Part shown: positions 21,224-31,543 of the stretch, in pieces | How positions within the stretch are numbered: the stretch's first letter is position 1 | Layout: each line of letters starts with the position of its first letter | Source: Aureimonas sp. OT7 | GTDB taxonomy: Bacteria > Pseudomonadota > Alphaproteobacteria > Rhizobiales > Rhizobiaceae | Direction: 5' to 3' | Length of the DNA stretch: 64,000 nt | NCBI RefSeq assembly: GCF_014844055.1 | Contig: NZ_CP062167.1 | Span: 1,751,501 to 1,815,500, forward strand | Notes under the pieces: model-generated | Databases searched by the model: none | Seen by the model: only the letters and a program-made list of their open reading frames with translations | Told to the model about the DNA's origin: nothing | Position numbers and translations under genes: made by a program

Positions 21224-21841
21224 TCAACGGCGGTCGGCATCGCGACCCATGCGCCGCGAACGCGACCAATCTTCGGCAAGGAGGGAGTAAAGATTATGGT
21301 CTTCCCATTCGCCAGCAATCTTCAGGTATTTTCTCAAATAGCCCTCTTGCCGAAAACCTGCCCTTTCGAGCAGCCGGCTCGATCTTTCGTTCGATGGCAG
21401 GCACGCGGCTTCCAGCCGATGCAGGCCCTCGACATCGAATGCGTAAATGCTCACCAGACGCACGGCGGCGGACATATGGCCGCGCCCGGCGTAGCGCTCC
21501 CCCATCCAGTATCCGAGCGTGCCCGACTGGGCAACGCCTCGCCGGATGAGGCCGAGGGAAAGTCCACCGTAGAGCGTGGCGCCACCATCCCCGAAGACGA
21601 AGAAATTATAGGCCGTGCGCTCCCGCGCCTCGCCTCGATAGCGAGACAGCCGCTCGCGATAGGCATTGCGGCTCAGCTCATCGTCGCTCCAGGCCGGTTC
21701 CCAGGGCGCCAGAAAGCCCTGGCTTTCCTCTCTCAGCTCTGCCCAGGCCGCATAGTCGCGGATTTCGGGAAGGCGCAGCACGAGGCCGTCACCCTCCAGC
21801 CGAGGGGCCGTGACACGGGAAAGCCAGTCGAGAAACGCCAT
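21224..21841 (-). CDS. GNAT family N-acetyltransferase (RimJ/RimL type)
   Basis: A 205-residue acetyltransferase. It has RLEGDGLVLRLPEIRDYAAWAELRE at the N-terminus, the acetyl-CoA loop in GYWMGERYAGRGHMSAAVR (Q/R-x-x-G-x-G/A type), and LHRLEAACLPSNERSSRLLERAGFRQEGYLRKY at the C-terminus. The pattern fits protein-N-terminal acetylases such as RimJ. The true substrate is not readable. It lies downstream of the M16 peptidase on the same strand. Confidence 0.88.
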   Translation of the reverse strand: MAFLDWLSRVTAPRLEGDGLVLRLPEIRDYAAWAELREESQGFLAPWEPAWSDDELSRNAYRERLSRYRGEARERTAYNFFVFGDGGATLYGGLSLGLIRRGVAQSGTLGYWMGERYAGRGHMSAAVRLVSIYAFDVEGLHRLEAACLPSNERSSRLLERAGFRQEGYLRKYLKIAGEWEDHNLYSLLAEDWSRSRRMGRDADRR

Positions 21842-21908
21842 AACCGACCCGCTTCAGCTCCTTGCGCTCGATGCCCTGCCTGGTTCAGGTGCCGGTAGCG
21901 GCGCGCCG

Positions 21909-23222
21909 TCAGCGCGCCGAAACCCGCCGGGGCACTTCGCCCCCGGGGGTGCCCAGCCGCTCGCTCAGCGCCTCTATCGTCGGCAGGTGCCCGACCGGCC
22001 CGATTGCCGCCAGCGTGGGCCGGGATCCAAGGAAGGTGCGCCCCGCCAGGTCGGCCAGGCGCTCCGCGGAGATGGCCGCCAGCCTGTCGAGAAGCTCGGT
22101 ATTGTCGATTGGCGCGCCCTTGAACATGAGCTGCCGTGCGATCTGGGCCGCCCGCGAGGCAGGGCTTTCCTGGCTCATGAGAAGGCTGGACCGCATCTGC
22201 GCGCGAGCCCGGTTCACTTCCTTTTCGGTGATGCCGGAAGCGGCGCGCATCAGCTCGTCGATAATGACGGGCGCCAGCTCGGCCAGTTCCTCCTCGCCGG
22301 TCGCGGCGTGGACGCCGAAGATGCCGCTATCGGAAAAGCTCCAATGGAAGGCCGATACGGCATAGCACAGGCCGCGGCTTTCGCGGATCTCCTGGAACAG
22401 CCGCGAGGACATGCCGCCACCGAGGATGATCGACAGCACCTGCGAGGCATAGAAGTCGCGGGCGTAATAGGGGCGGCCCTCGAAGCCCAGCACGATCTGG
22501 GCGTCGGCAAGATCGCGCGCTTCGCGGAAATCGCCTCCGGTATAGGTTGCCGGGGCGCCGGCCGCGGTGTCCGGCGTTCCGGCGGGCAGCGCGCCGAAGG
22601 CGGCGGATATCCGGTCGACCATGTCCTGGTGCGAGACGGCTCCCGCGGCCGAGACGACGATCCGGTCGGGCGTGTAGTTGCGGCGCAGATAGGCGCGAAG
22701 GTCGTTCCGGGAGAAGCCGGTGACGCTGGCGCGCGTGCCGAGGATGGGGCGGCCCACGATCTGCCCGGCAAAGGCGGCGGACTGGAAGTGGTCGAAGACG
22801 ATGTCGTCCGGCGTGTCCTCCGCCGCTCCCAGCTCCTGGAGGATGACGTGTTTCTCACGAGAGAGTTCGTCTTCGTCGAAGCGGGAATCGAGCAGGATGT
22901 CGCACAGTATATCGACTGCCAGAGGCACGTCCTCGCGCATGACGCGCGCATAATAGGCGGTCGTCTCGACGCTGGTGGAAGCGTTGATTTCGCCGCCGAC
23001 GTCTTCGATCTCCTCAGCGATCTGGCGTGCGCTGCGCCGCCCCGTGCCTTTGAAGGCCATGTGCTCGAGCAGATGGGCGATGCCATGCTCGTTCTCGCGT
23101 TCGTCGCGCGCGCCGGCCTTGACCCAAATGCCCAGCGCCGCGCTTTCCAGCTTGGGCATGTGGTCTGTCGCGATGGTCAGCCCGTTCGACAGGCGGGTGA
23201 TTTCCACGGTCGGGCGGCTCAT
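21909..23222 (-). CDS. M16 family zinc peptidase (processing-peptidase-like)
   Basis: A 437-residue M16B peptidase. The inverted zinc motif HLLEH is at residues 50-54, and the third ligand Glu lies in the region after REKHVILQELG. The C-terminal half is the paired M16C domain. The family is related to mitochondrial processing peptidase; bacterial members clear short peptides in the cytosol or periplasm. The start overlaps the thrC stop by four bases, an arrangement common in Rhizobiales. Confidence 0.94.
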   Translation of the reverse strand: MSRPTVEITRLSNGLTIATDHMPKLESAALGIWVKAGARDERENEHGIAHLLEHMAFKGTGRRSARQIAEEIEDVGGEINASTSVETTAYYARVMREDVPLAVDILCDILLDSRFDEDELSREKHVILQELGAAEDTPDDIVFDHFQSAAFAGQIVGRPILGTRASVTGFSRNDLRAYLRRNYTPDRIVVSAAGAVSHQDMVDRISAAFGALPAGTPDTAAGAPATYTGGDFREARDLADAQIVLGFEGRPYYARDFYASQVLSIILGGGMSSRLFQEIRESRGLCYAVSAFHWSFSDSGIFGVHAATGEEELAELAPVIIDELMRAASGITEKEVNRARAQMRSSLLMSQESPASRAAQIARQLMFKGAPIDNTELLDRLAAISAERLADLAGRTFLGSRPTLAAIGPVGHLPTIEALSERLGTPGGEVPRRVSAR

Positions 23223-24628
23223 GCTGCGGCCCCGGTCATGGCGGCGCGGCTGTGCCCGGCGATGAATGCCTTGATGGCGGCTGCGTCGTTGCCGAGAACC
23301 GTGAACACTTCGGACCTCTCCATCAGGTCTGCATGGGTTGGCGGCAGGGCCGGGCGGATGCCGCAGGCGGCTTCCACCGCATCGGGGAATTTGGCGGGAT
23401 GTGCGGTGCCCAGGACAATCATGACGCCGTCATGCGGGGCGGACGCGGCGACGCAGACGGCAACCGCCGTATGCGGGTCGAGAAGATAGGCGCGCGTGTC
23501 GTTGATGGTGCGGATCGTTTCCGCCGTCGCCGCCTCGTCGGCGCGTCCGGCGTCGAATTCGGCGCGGATCGCCGCAAGAACGTCGTCCGGCAGGGTGAAG
23601 CGCCCGGATTGCGACAGGCTCTGCATCAGCCGTGTGACGAGGGCCGCGTCGCGGCCGCTGGCCTCGAACAGCAGCCTTTCGAAGTTGGAGGACACCTGGA
23701 TGTCCATCGACGGCGACGTCGTCGGGTGGACGCCCTGCGTCTCGTAGACGCCATCGGCCAGCGTGCGTGCGAGGATGTCGTTGGCATTGGTGGCGATGAC
23801 CAGCCGGTCGATGGGCAGGCCCATGCGCTTTGCGGCGTATCCGGCGAAGATGTCGCCGAAATTGCCCGTCGGCACGGTGAAGGAGATCTTGCGGCCGGGG
23901 GCGCCGAGGCTGGCCGCTGCCGTGAAGTAGTAGACGATCTGGGCCATGATGCGTGCCCAGTTGATGGAATTGACGCCCGACAAGGCCGTATCGCGGCGGA
24001 ATGCGGCATCGTTGAACATCGCCTTCACCAGGGCCTGACAGTCGTCGAAGGTGCCCTCGATGGCCAGGGCATGCACATTGGCCGCGCCATGCCCCGTCAT
24101 CTGCCGCTGCTGCACGGGGGAAACGCGCCCCTTGGGAAACAGGATGAAGATGTCGGTCCGGGCCGACTGTGCGAAGGCGGCGATGGCCGCCCCGCCGGTA
24201 TCGCCTGAGGTGGCGCCCACGATGGTTGCGCGCTGGCCGCGCTCGGCCAGGACATGGTCCATCAGGCGGGCCAGGAGCTGCATCGCCACGTCCTTGAACG
24301 CGAGCGTCGGCCCGTGGAACAGCTCCAGCACGTAGGTGTCGGCGTCGGTCTGGACGAGAGGCGCAACCGCCGGATGGCGGAACGTGGCATAGGCCTCGTC
24401 GACCATGCGGCGCAGATCCGCATCGGCGATCTCGCCGCCGACATAGGGCTTCAGCACCGCGAAGGCGACGTCGGCATAGGGTTTTCCGGCGAAGCCCTCG
24501 ACGGTGGCGGCGGAAACGGTGGGCCAGGTTTCAGGCACGTACAGGCCGCCGTCGCTGGCCAACCCGGCCAGGAGGACATCTGCGAAACCGAGGCGAGGGG
24601 CCTGCCCCCGCGAACTGACGTATCTCAC
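23219..24628 (-). CDS. thrC: Threonine synthase
   Basis: ThrC makes threonine from O-phosphohomoserine using PLP. The PLP lysine lies in HGPTLAFKDVAMQ and the phosphate loop in GATSGDTGGAA; SGVNSINWARIMAQ and TVPTGNFGD are further family blocks. The GTG at 24628 has GGGAG five bases upstream and gives the family N-terminus (V/M)RYVSSRGQAP. The ATG at 24640 is the alternative. With thrB at 14.7 kb the window holds two of the last threonine steps. Confidence 0.95.
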   Translation of the reverse strand: MRYVSSRGQAPRLGFADVLLAGLASDGGLYVPETWPTVSAATVEGFAGKPYADVAFAVLKPYVGGEIADADLRRMVDEAYATFRHPAVAPLVQTDADTYVLELFHGPTLAFKDVAMQLLARLMDHVLAERGQRATIVGATSGDTGGAAIAAFAQSARTDIFILFPKGRVSPVQQRQMTGHGAANVHALAIEGTFDDCQALVKAMFNDAAFRRDTALSGVNSINWARIMAQIVYYFTAAASLGAPGRKISFTVPTGNFGDIFAGYAAKRMGLPIDRLVIATNANDILARTLADGVYETQGVHPTTSPSMDIQVSSNFERLLFEASGRDAALVTRLMQSLSQSGRFTLPDDVLAAIRAEFDAGRADEAATAETIRTINDTRAYLLDPHTAVAVCVAASAPHDGVMIVLGTAHPAKFPDAVEAACGIRPALPPTHADLMERSEVFTVLGNDAAAIKAFIAGHSRAAMTGAAA

Positions 24629-24827
24629 GATAACTCCCATCCTGCATTCCGGCGCCGGCGGGCCGACGCCGCACGCATTCGCGCGAAGAGAACTCCTCTA
24701 ACACGAATGAGAGGGCCTGTTCCAACCCCGCTCACTTGAATTGCGGGCCGGTGACGTGGAATCGATGCTGTCTATGACGGCGCGGAAGCGAATCGCGACG
24801 CGGCGCGGAAAAGCGTGGAGAAACGGC

Positions 24828-25316
24828 ATGTCGGCATTTACCGGAAAAATCGCGCTGGCGGCTGTCGGCCTTGCGGCCGTGCTGGCCGGCTGCACGACGC
24901 AGGGGCAGGGCAGCGGACCGCAGAGCGCGCCGATGGCCGCCGCCGATCCGCGCGACTGTCCGCGCATCGAGGTGCCGGAAGCGCGGGCGGTCATGCGAAA
25001 GGGCACCGCGCCGGCCTACGAGTATGTCGTCTCGGTATCGGAGGTGACGCGCTCCTGCCGCATCGAGGGCGGGCAGGTTTATATGGATGTCGGGGTGGCC
25101 GGGCGCATCGTGCCGGGGGCCGCGGCCCGTGCCGGCCAGATCACGGTGCCGATGCGGGTCACGGTCGGCAACGCCAGCGGCGAGATCTATTCCAAGACCG
25201 GCCGTGTCGCCGCCAGCGTGGTGCCCGGCGGCCCGACGCAATTCACCTATGTCGACCGCGGCATCGTCGTGCCCGAAGGCGGCCGGCTGCTGGTGCAGGC
25301 CGGCCTGGACCAGTAG
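24828..25316 (+). CDS. Predicted lipoprotein
   Basis: A 162-residue protein with a signal peptide and lipobox VLAGC near residue 22 (ALAAVGLAAVLAGCTTQG), a short polar linker, and a beta-rich domain. That domain reads CPRIEVPEARAVMRKGTAP...EVTRSCRIEGGQVYMDVGVAGRIVPG, with two cysteines likely disulfide-bonded. It is found as a conserved hypothetical in Rhizobiales; I do not know its function. GGAG precedes the start. The stop is 19 bases from the convergent HAD gene, and the arms GGGAGCG/CGCTCCC (25328-25349) may act as a shared terminator. Confidence 0.8.
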   Translation: MSAFTGKIALAAVGLAAVLAGCTTQGQGSGPQSAPMAAADPRDCPRIEVPEARAVMRKGTAPAYEYVVSVSEVTRSCRIEGGQVYMDVGVAGRIVPGAAARAGQITVPMRVTVGNASGEIYSKTGRVAASVVPGGPTQFTYVDRGIVVPEGGRLLVQAGLDQ

Positions 25317-25334
25317 TCACCCACGCGGGAGCGC

Positions 25335-26015
25335 TCAGACGCGCTCCCAGTCGGCGAAGGCCTCGACGATGGCGGGGAAGTCGGACAGGCGGCTGATGAC
25401 CGTCTCCGCCCCCGCCTCGGTGAGGGAGTCCGCATGGCCGCGATGCGAATGCTTGCCGCCGGTGAAACCGACGACGCGGCATCCGGCCGCGACGGCGGCC
25501 GCCACCCCGTGGACCGAGTCCTCCAGCACGATGGCCTCTTCCGGGGCGACGCCGAACTCTTTGCAGGCATACAGGAAGACGTCCGGTGCGGGCTTGCCCC
25601 GCTTGGTTCCGACCTCGCGCGAGGGGAAGACATAGGGGCGGAAGCGGTCCCACAGGCCGGCCGGCTTCAGCATGAGTTGCAGCCGGTTCATCATCGAGTT
25701 GGAACAGATGCAGCGGGGCAGGTCGAGCTTGTCGAGCATGTCGTGGACGCCCTGTATCGTGGCGACCTTCGCAAGCCGGACGTCGCTTTCACGTTCGACA
25801 TCCGCCACGAAGCGATCCGGGAAGTGTACCCCCGTCTCTTCCGTCAGGATCTCGGTGATACGCGTCAGGGTCAGGCCGGCAAATCGCTCGGAAATCTCCT
25901 CCGGTGAAAACTCCAGGCCAAGCTCGGCCAGCTTCTCGGATTCGATCTGTGCGGCGACGATCTCTGAATCGACGAGGACGCCGTCGCAGTCGAAGATGAT
26001 GAGCGAAAGTGCCAT
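25335..26015 (-). CDS. HAD-superfamily hydrolase (beta-phosphoglucomutase/phosphatase type)
   Basis: A 226-residue HAD protein with motif I FDCDGVLVDSE, the helical cap (residues 20-85), motif II in CICSNSMMNRL, motif III Lys in KRGKPAPDVFLYA, and motif IV LEDSVHGVAAA. These fit sugar-phosphate phosphatases such as 6-phosphogluconate phosphatase. The start at 26015 has AGGAG about 11 bases upstream. It is divergent from ccrM. Confidence 0.9.
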   Translation of the reverse strand: MALSLIIFDCDGVLVDSEIVAAQIESEKLAELGLEFSPEEISERFAGLTLTRITEILTEETGVHFPDRFVADVERESDVRLAKVATIQGVHDMLDKLDLPRCICSNSMMNRLQLMLKPAGLWDRFRPYVFPSREVGTKRGKPAPDVFLYACKEFGVAPEEAIVLEDSVHGVAAAVAAGCRVVGFTGGKHSHRGHADSLTEAGAETVISRLSDFPAIVEAFADWERV

Positions 26016-26039
26016 CCCGTTGAAAACTCCTGTCAATGA

Positions 26040-27290
<1,251 letters not shown>

Positions 27291-27350
27291 GGCGCACGGC
27301 AACCATCCTCGGTTTCTTGCGTCCCGGTTCTCCCGTGGCAGAACTCCGCC

Positions 27351-27370
27351 CCATCGAGGCTTCTCGATGG
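27351..27370. other. Perfect 8-bp hairpin between ccrM and the 99-residue gene
   Basis: CCATCGAG-GCTT-CTCGATGG forms a perfect stem-loop a few bases before the GGGAGGA ribosome-binding site of the next gene. No T tract follows. It could stop ccrM transcripts weakly or control translation downstream. Confidence 0.45.
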
Positions 27371-27389
27371 CGTGGGAGGACGCAACAAC

Positions 27390-27689
27390 ATGGACAGCAT
27401 CGCTTGCCACTGGGACGAAGCGCGGGCCGAAAGGCTGATGGGCGCAACCGTTCTCGTCGGGATCACGCATGACGAGGCGGCGAAGCGCCGGGTGGAGCAT
27501 TTCGTCGGCACGGTCGTCGGCGTCAGCCGCACGGATGGGATCATCCTGGCGCTTCACGGCAGCCGCGAGGGCGAAACCTGCCGCCTTCCGGCGGATCTGG
27601 ATGCGTTTCGCGCCGTAGCGAAAGGCGATACGCCGGACGCCGACTACGTGACCGACTGGATCCGAACCACCCGGCGTACCGGCGCCTGA
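27390..27689 (+). CDS. Conserved hypothetical protein, 99 residues
   Basis: The ATG at 27390 follows a strong GGGAGGA site. The product (MDSIACHWDEARAERLMG ...) is soluble and slightly acidic. A mid-section reads HFVGTVVGVSRTDGIILALHG and looks like a small beta-barrel. No catalytic motif or membrane segment is seen and I do not recognise the family. It lies between ccrM and the convergent mutY. A real gene is likely from its RBS and codon use. Confidence 0.65.
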   Translation: MDSIACHWDEARAERLMGATVLVGITHDEAAKRRVEHFVGTVVGVSRTDGIILALHGSREGETCRLPADLDAFRAVAKGDTPDADYVTDWIRTTRRTGA

Positions 27690-27716
27690 AGCGCAGGTGG
27701 GGCCGGGCTCATCGCT

Positions 27717-28796
27717 TCATGGCCGTCGCTCCGGGTCGAGCGCACATGCGATGCATTTGCGCATGAGGGTCGGCAGTGCACGATCCTCCAGGCCGACGAC
27801 CGGCTGCCACCACATTCCTTCCGGCGCCGCGGCGCCTGTTTCCGCGTGCCAGACGGAAAGCTTCAGCCGGAAATGGGTGAAGGTATGTTCGACCGTTCCG
27901 GCCAGGGTCCAGGCGGCGGCCAACGGCGCGGCCGAGATATCGGTGACGCCGTCGAGGCGCGCCGTCCAACCCGTCATCGGCGGCTCTTCCATGCCGGCGA
28001 GAAGGCCGGTCGAAGGGCGTGTCCGCAGAAGCACGGCTCCGAGGCGGGGGTGTTCCGCCACGAAGGCGGCGCCCGCCCGCAGGGGCTTCTCGGCCTTCGG
28101 TGCCTTGACGGGCAGGGTCTCCTGGATGCCGTCTGCACGTGCGGCGCACGGCTCGACCACCGGGCAGATGGTGCAGGCGGGCCGGCGCGGGGTGCAGATC
28201 GTGGCGCCCAGATCCATCATGGCCTGCGCGAAGTCGCCCGGCCGGTCCGGTGGCGTCATGGCCTGCATCGCCGTCCGGATAGCCGGCTTGGCCGCCGGAA
28301 GCGGTGTCCGGATGCGCTCCAGCCGGCTGACGACGCGCTCCACATTGCCATCCACGACAGCCACCTGTTCGTCATAGGCGATGGCGGCGATGGCGGCGGC
28401 GGTATAATCGCCGATGCCCGGCAGGTCCCGCAGGCCGGCGGCGCTACCCGGAAATGCCCCGCCGCGCGCCGAGACGGCCCGCGCGCATGCAAGCAGGTTT
28501 CTGGCCCGGGCGTAATAGCCGAGGCCGGCCCACGCCGCCATCACCTCTTCGTCCCGCGCCGCGGCCAGCGCATCGACGGTGGGCCAGCGCGACAGGAAGT
28601 CCGCATAGTAGGATTTGACGGCGGCGACCGTGGTCTGCTGCAGCATGATCTCGGACAGCCAGACGCGATACGGATCGGGACGGATGCCAGCGCGCCTGTC
28701 GCCGGGGCCGATCCGCCACGGCAGCCGCCGCGCATGCGCGTCGTACCAATCCAGAAGGCGGGGGATGACCGTGCCCGCCATGTCGTGTCGCTGCAT
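27717..28796 (-). CDS. mutY: A/G-specific adenine glycosylase
   Basis: MutY removes adenine mispaired with 8-oxoguanine. The 359-residue protein has the catalytic Glu in WLSEIMLQQTTV, the helix-hairpin-helix LPGIGDYTAAAIAAIA with the following Asp (VVDGNVERV), and the 4Fe-4S ligands C-x6-C-x2-C-x5-C in CTPRRPACTICPVVEPC. The C-terminal NUDIX-like domain has the FTHF motif. An in-frame ATG five codons in (28781) is an equally possible start. Confidence 0.96.
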   Translation of the reverse strand: MQRHDMAGTVIPRLLDWYDAHARRLPWRIGPGDRRAGIRPDPYRVWLSEIMLQQTTVAAVKSYYADFLSRWPTVDALAAARDEEVMAAWAGLGYYARARNLLACARAVSARGGAFPGSAAGLRDLPGIGDYTAAAIAAIAYDEQVAVVDGNVERVVSRLERIRTPLPAAKPAIRTAMQAMTPPDRPGDFAQAMMDLGATICTPRRPACTICPVVEPCAARADGIQETLPVKAPKAEKPLRAGAAFVAEHPRLGAVLLRTRPSTGLLAGMEEPPMTGWTARLDGVTDISAAPLAAAWTLAGTVEHTFTHFRLKLSVWHAETGAAAPEGMWWQPVVGLEDRALPTLMRKCIACALDPERRP

Positions 28797-28948
28797 CCGA
28801 CCGCCTCTCGTTCAAGCGAGGGCCTAGGGCAAAACAACCGGCCCCGCAATCACCCGGCACGATGCCTGCGAAAGGGCCGTCGTCTTGACAGGGCACACTC
28901 AAGCGTTCATCCGAACGGCTGACTCATCAGCCAAAGTTGCCCGGTTTC

Positions 28949-29695
28949 GTGCGGATCATTCATTACGTCATCAATCTCGACCGGTCGCAGGACAGGCTTT
29001 CTGCGGTTATGGCGGATGCCGCCTCCGCCGGCATCGAACTGGTCCGCGTGCCGGCGGTGGATGGCCGCGCCGCGTCGCAGGAGGAGCGGCTCCGCCTGCT
29101 CGACGTGCCGGGTTTCCTGCGGAACCACGGTAAGCGACCGCAACCTGGGGAGTACGGCTGCTACGCCAGCCATCTGCGCGCCTTCGAAGCCTTCCTGGCC
29201 AGCGATGCGGATATCGCCGTGATTTTCGAGGACGACGCGGCCCCCGATGCCGGGTTCCAAAAGGTGGTGCAGGATATCGCCTCGGTCGACGACTGGGATC
29301 TCGTCAAGCTCGTCAACTACCGCATGCCCCGCCTGAAGGTGGATCGCACCCTGTCCGGCGGTATCCGCATGGGACGGGCGATGTTCGGGCCGACCGGCGG
29401 GTCGGCGGCCTACATGCTCAACCGCAGGGCCGCCGAACGCTTGCTGCAAGGCCTGCGCCCCATGACGCTGCCCTACGACGTGGCGATGGAGCGCGGCTGG
29501 GCGCACGATATCCGCGTCCGGCATGTCGAGCCGAATGCCGTGGGCCTCAACCCACTGACCAACGAGGGGACCACGATGGAAGGGCAAAGCTACTCGGCCT
29601 TTCGGCTGAAGCCATGGCAGAGGCTTCCCACGCTTCGGTTCCGGGCGGGTGATTTCGTGTCGCGTATCCGCGCGGCATTGGCGGGCGGACGGTGA
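28949..29695 (+). CDS. Glycosyltransferase family 25 (LPS biosynthesis)
   Basis: A protein of about 248 residues starting RIIHYVINLDRSQDRL, the GT25 opening. It continues with GEYGCYASHLRAFEAFL, the metal-binding FEDDAAPDAGF, and FGPTGGSAAYMLNRRAAERLL. GT25 enzymes add sugars to lipooligosaccharide cores at the cytoplasmic face of the inner membrane. The start could be this GTG or a TTG at 28937; neither has a clear ribosome-binding site. It overlaps the O-antigen ligase start (GTGA). Confidence 0.85.
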   Translation: MRIIHYVINLDRSQDRLSAVMADAASAGIELVRVPAVDGRAASQEERLRLLDVPGFLRNHGKRPQPGEYGCYASHLRAFEAFLASDADIAVIFEDDAAPDAGFQKVVQDIASVDDWDLVKLVNYRMPRLKVDRTLSGGIRMGRAMFGPTGGSAAYMLNRRAAERLLQGLRPMTLPYDVAMERGWAHDIRVRHVEPNAVGLNPLTNEGTTMEGQSYSAFRLKPWQRLPTLRFRAGDFVSRIRAALAGGR

Positions 29696-30927
29696 GGGTG
29701 CAGAGGTTCCTGCTGCTGCGGCGGCGCACCGACCCGTTGCTTCTGACCGCCGCCATGGCGCTGATCGGCGTCCTGGTTTCCATCGGCAAGGGGCTCTTCG
29801 CCCTGCTGGCCGTGGTGGGCGTCGTGCATGCCATCATCCGACCCTCCAGCTGGCGTCTTGCACCGCCGGCATTCACGATCGTCCTGGCGGCCTACGTCGT
29901 CTGGTCCATCGGGCTCAGTTTGCTGCGCGGCGAGGGTGTCGACGGCAACAGGCTGCTGTCCTATGCGGCCATCGAGCTGGCCTGCGTGTTCCTGCCGCTT
30001 GGCCTGTTTTTCGTGAGGCGTCCTCTGGACGCCATGATCCTCGGCGCCCGTATCGGCGTGGTCGCGCTGCTCATCGCGACGCCGGCCGAGTTCTGGGTGA
30101 CCGGCACTCGTGTCGGCCTTGGCCGGAACGAGGCGATACTCGGCTTCATCGCCGCGGCTTTCGGCCTGATCGCGCGCCTGCCGATGGAACGCCCGCCGCG
30201 AATCCTGCCCAACGGCCGCTGGTGGCTGTACCTGTCCTTCGTGCCGGCGCTGCTGTCGCAGACGCGCGCCACCTGGGGCATCTACCCGATTTTCGGGATC
30301 ATCGACCTTATCCATGTGTGGCGGCGCGTCGTCGGCGTCGGCGATAAGCGCTCCATGGTGGCGCTGGCGGTGGGGGCCTGCGTTGCCGTGGCGGCGCTGT
30401 TGCCGATGTCCGATATCGTGATGCAGCGGGCGGACCAGGCGCTCGTCGAGATCGACCGTTACGAGCAGACCGGCGTCGCGTCGGGCTCGGTCGATGTCCG
30501 CATGGCCATGTGGTCCTCCGCGTTCGAGATATGGCGCGAGCATCCGCTGATCGGCATCGGCCATGTCGGCAAGATGGAAACGGTGGCGGATCGAGCCGGG
30601 GTGAACGAGGCGCAGGTGGGCCAGTATACGCACCTGCACAACCTCGTGGTGGACGAGGCGCTGAACAGCGGGCTCATCGGCACGATATTGCTTGTCGGCG
30701 TCTTCGTCGTATTCATCGCCACGGTGTTCCTGCGATCCCGCAGTACGATGCTGCGCGAAACATCGGTCGTTTTCGTGCTGCTCGTCTTCAGTTATGGTTC
30801 CTTCCACGGCGTGCTTCTGAACGAATGGATGGTGACCGTGATCTTCGGCTACATGAGCGTCACCCTGACCGATCTTCGCCGCAAGCAACTCGGCGCCCGT
30901 CTTCGGCTGAAGACCGGGCAGGCGTGA
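29692..30927 (+). CDS. O-antigen ligase/polymerase family membrane protein
   Basis: A 411-residue protein with about ten membrane helices and a Wzy_C-type loop: SGSVDVRMAMWSSAFEIW, EHPLIGIGH, and the conserved HLHNLVVDEALNSGLIG. Such proteins ligate or polymerise polysaccharide on the periplasmic face. The GTG start overlaps the GT25 stop, so the pair is translationally coupled and probably works on the same cell-surface glycan. Sequence alone cannot separate ligase (WaaL) from polymerase (Wzy). Confidence 0.85.
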   Translation: MRVQRFLLLRRRTDPLLLTAAMALIGVLVSIGKGLFALLAVVGVVHAIIRPSSWRLAPPAFTIVLAAYVVWSIGLSLLRGEGVDGNRLLSYAAIELACVFLPLGLFFVRRPLDAMILGARIGVVALLIATPAEFWVTGTRVGLGRNEAILGFIAAAFGLIARLPMERPPRILPNGRWWLYLSFVPALLSQTRATWGIYPIFGIIDLIHVWRRVVGVGDKRSMVALAVGACVAVAALLPMSDIVMQRADQALVEIDRYEQTGVASGSVDVRMAMWSSAFEIWREHPLIGIGHVGKMETVADRAGVNEAQVGQYTHLHNLVVDEALNSGLIGTILLVGVFVVFIATVFLRSRSTMLRETSVVFVLLVFSYGSFHGVLLNEWMVTVIFGYMSVTLTDLRRKQLGARLRLKTGQA

Positions 30928-30928
30928 C

Positions 30929-31444
30929 ATGGCCGCCGGGCCGACGCGTCGGACATGGGCCAGGCAGGTGGGCGAACTGACCGCCGCACTGGTGGAGCCC
31001 GTTCTGGCGCGCAAGGCCGGCATGAGCCTCGGGCTGCTGTCGGCATGGCCCGAGATCGTCGGACCGCGGCTGGCCGGGGTGACGCGGCCGGAGCGCCTGC
31101 AATGGCCGCCGCAGCGATACGAGGACGAACCCTTTCGGCCGGCCACCCTGATCGTCGCGTGCGAAGGGGCAGACGTACTGCGCCTCCAGCACGAGAGCGG
31201 CGAACTCGTGCAGCGGCTGAACGCCTTCTTCGGATATCATGCGGTCGGATCGCTGCGCATCGTCCAGCGCGCGGTCGCGGTGACGCCTCCCGACAGGAAG
31301 CCCGCCTGGCGTGCGCCAGACAGCGTCCAGCAGAAGCGGATCGAGGAGGCGGTGTCGCGGATCGAAAGCGACCGTCTTCGCAAGGCGCTGGAGCGCTACG
31401 GCGCATGCGTCATGGGCCGCAACAATGGCCGCCAGGACCCCTGA
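30929..31444 (+). CDS. DUF721 (DciA-like) protein
   Basis: A 171-residue protein with the DUF721 core: LSAWPEIVGPRLAGVTRPERLQWP, then ATLIVACEGADVLRLQHESGELVQRLNAFFGYHAVGSLRIVQ. This is the DciA-type domain found in proteins that help load the DnaB helicase in bacteria lacking DnaC. The C-terminus holds a charged helix (QKRIEEAVSRIESDRLRKAL). It starts 2 bases after the O-antigen ligase stop. Confidence 0.82.
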   Translation: MAAGPTRRTWARQVGELTAALVEPVLARKAGMSLGLLSAWPEIVGPRLAGVTRPERLQWPPQRYEDEPFRPATLIVACEGADVLRLQHESGELVQRLNAFFGYHAVGSLRIVQRAVAVTPPDRKPAWRAPDSVQQKRIEEAVSRIESDRLRKALERYGACVMGRNNGRQDP

Positions 31445-31543
31445 CCCGGGTCCATCGCCGCTAATGCGCCGCAACGCCCTATTCGTGGCGCAGTTTATCG
31501 GATAGCTGGAATGCGAAGGGTGACGACGTCAAAGGAAGAGATC

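Noticed and set aside
24629..24640. ATG at 24640 as the thrC start
   Set aside because: The GTG at 24628 has GGGAG at the proper distance and fits the family N-terminus better.
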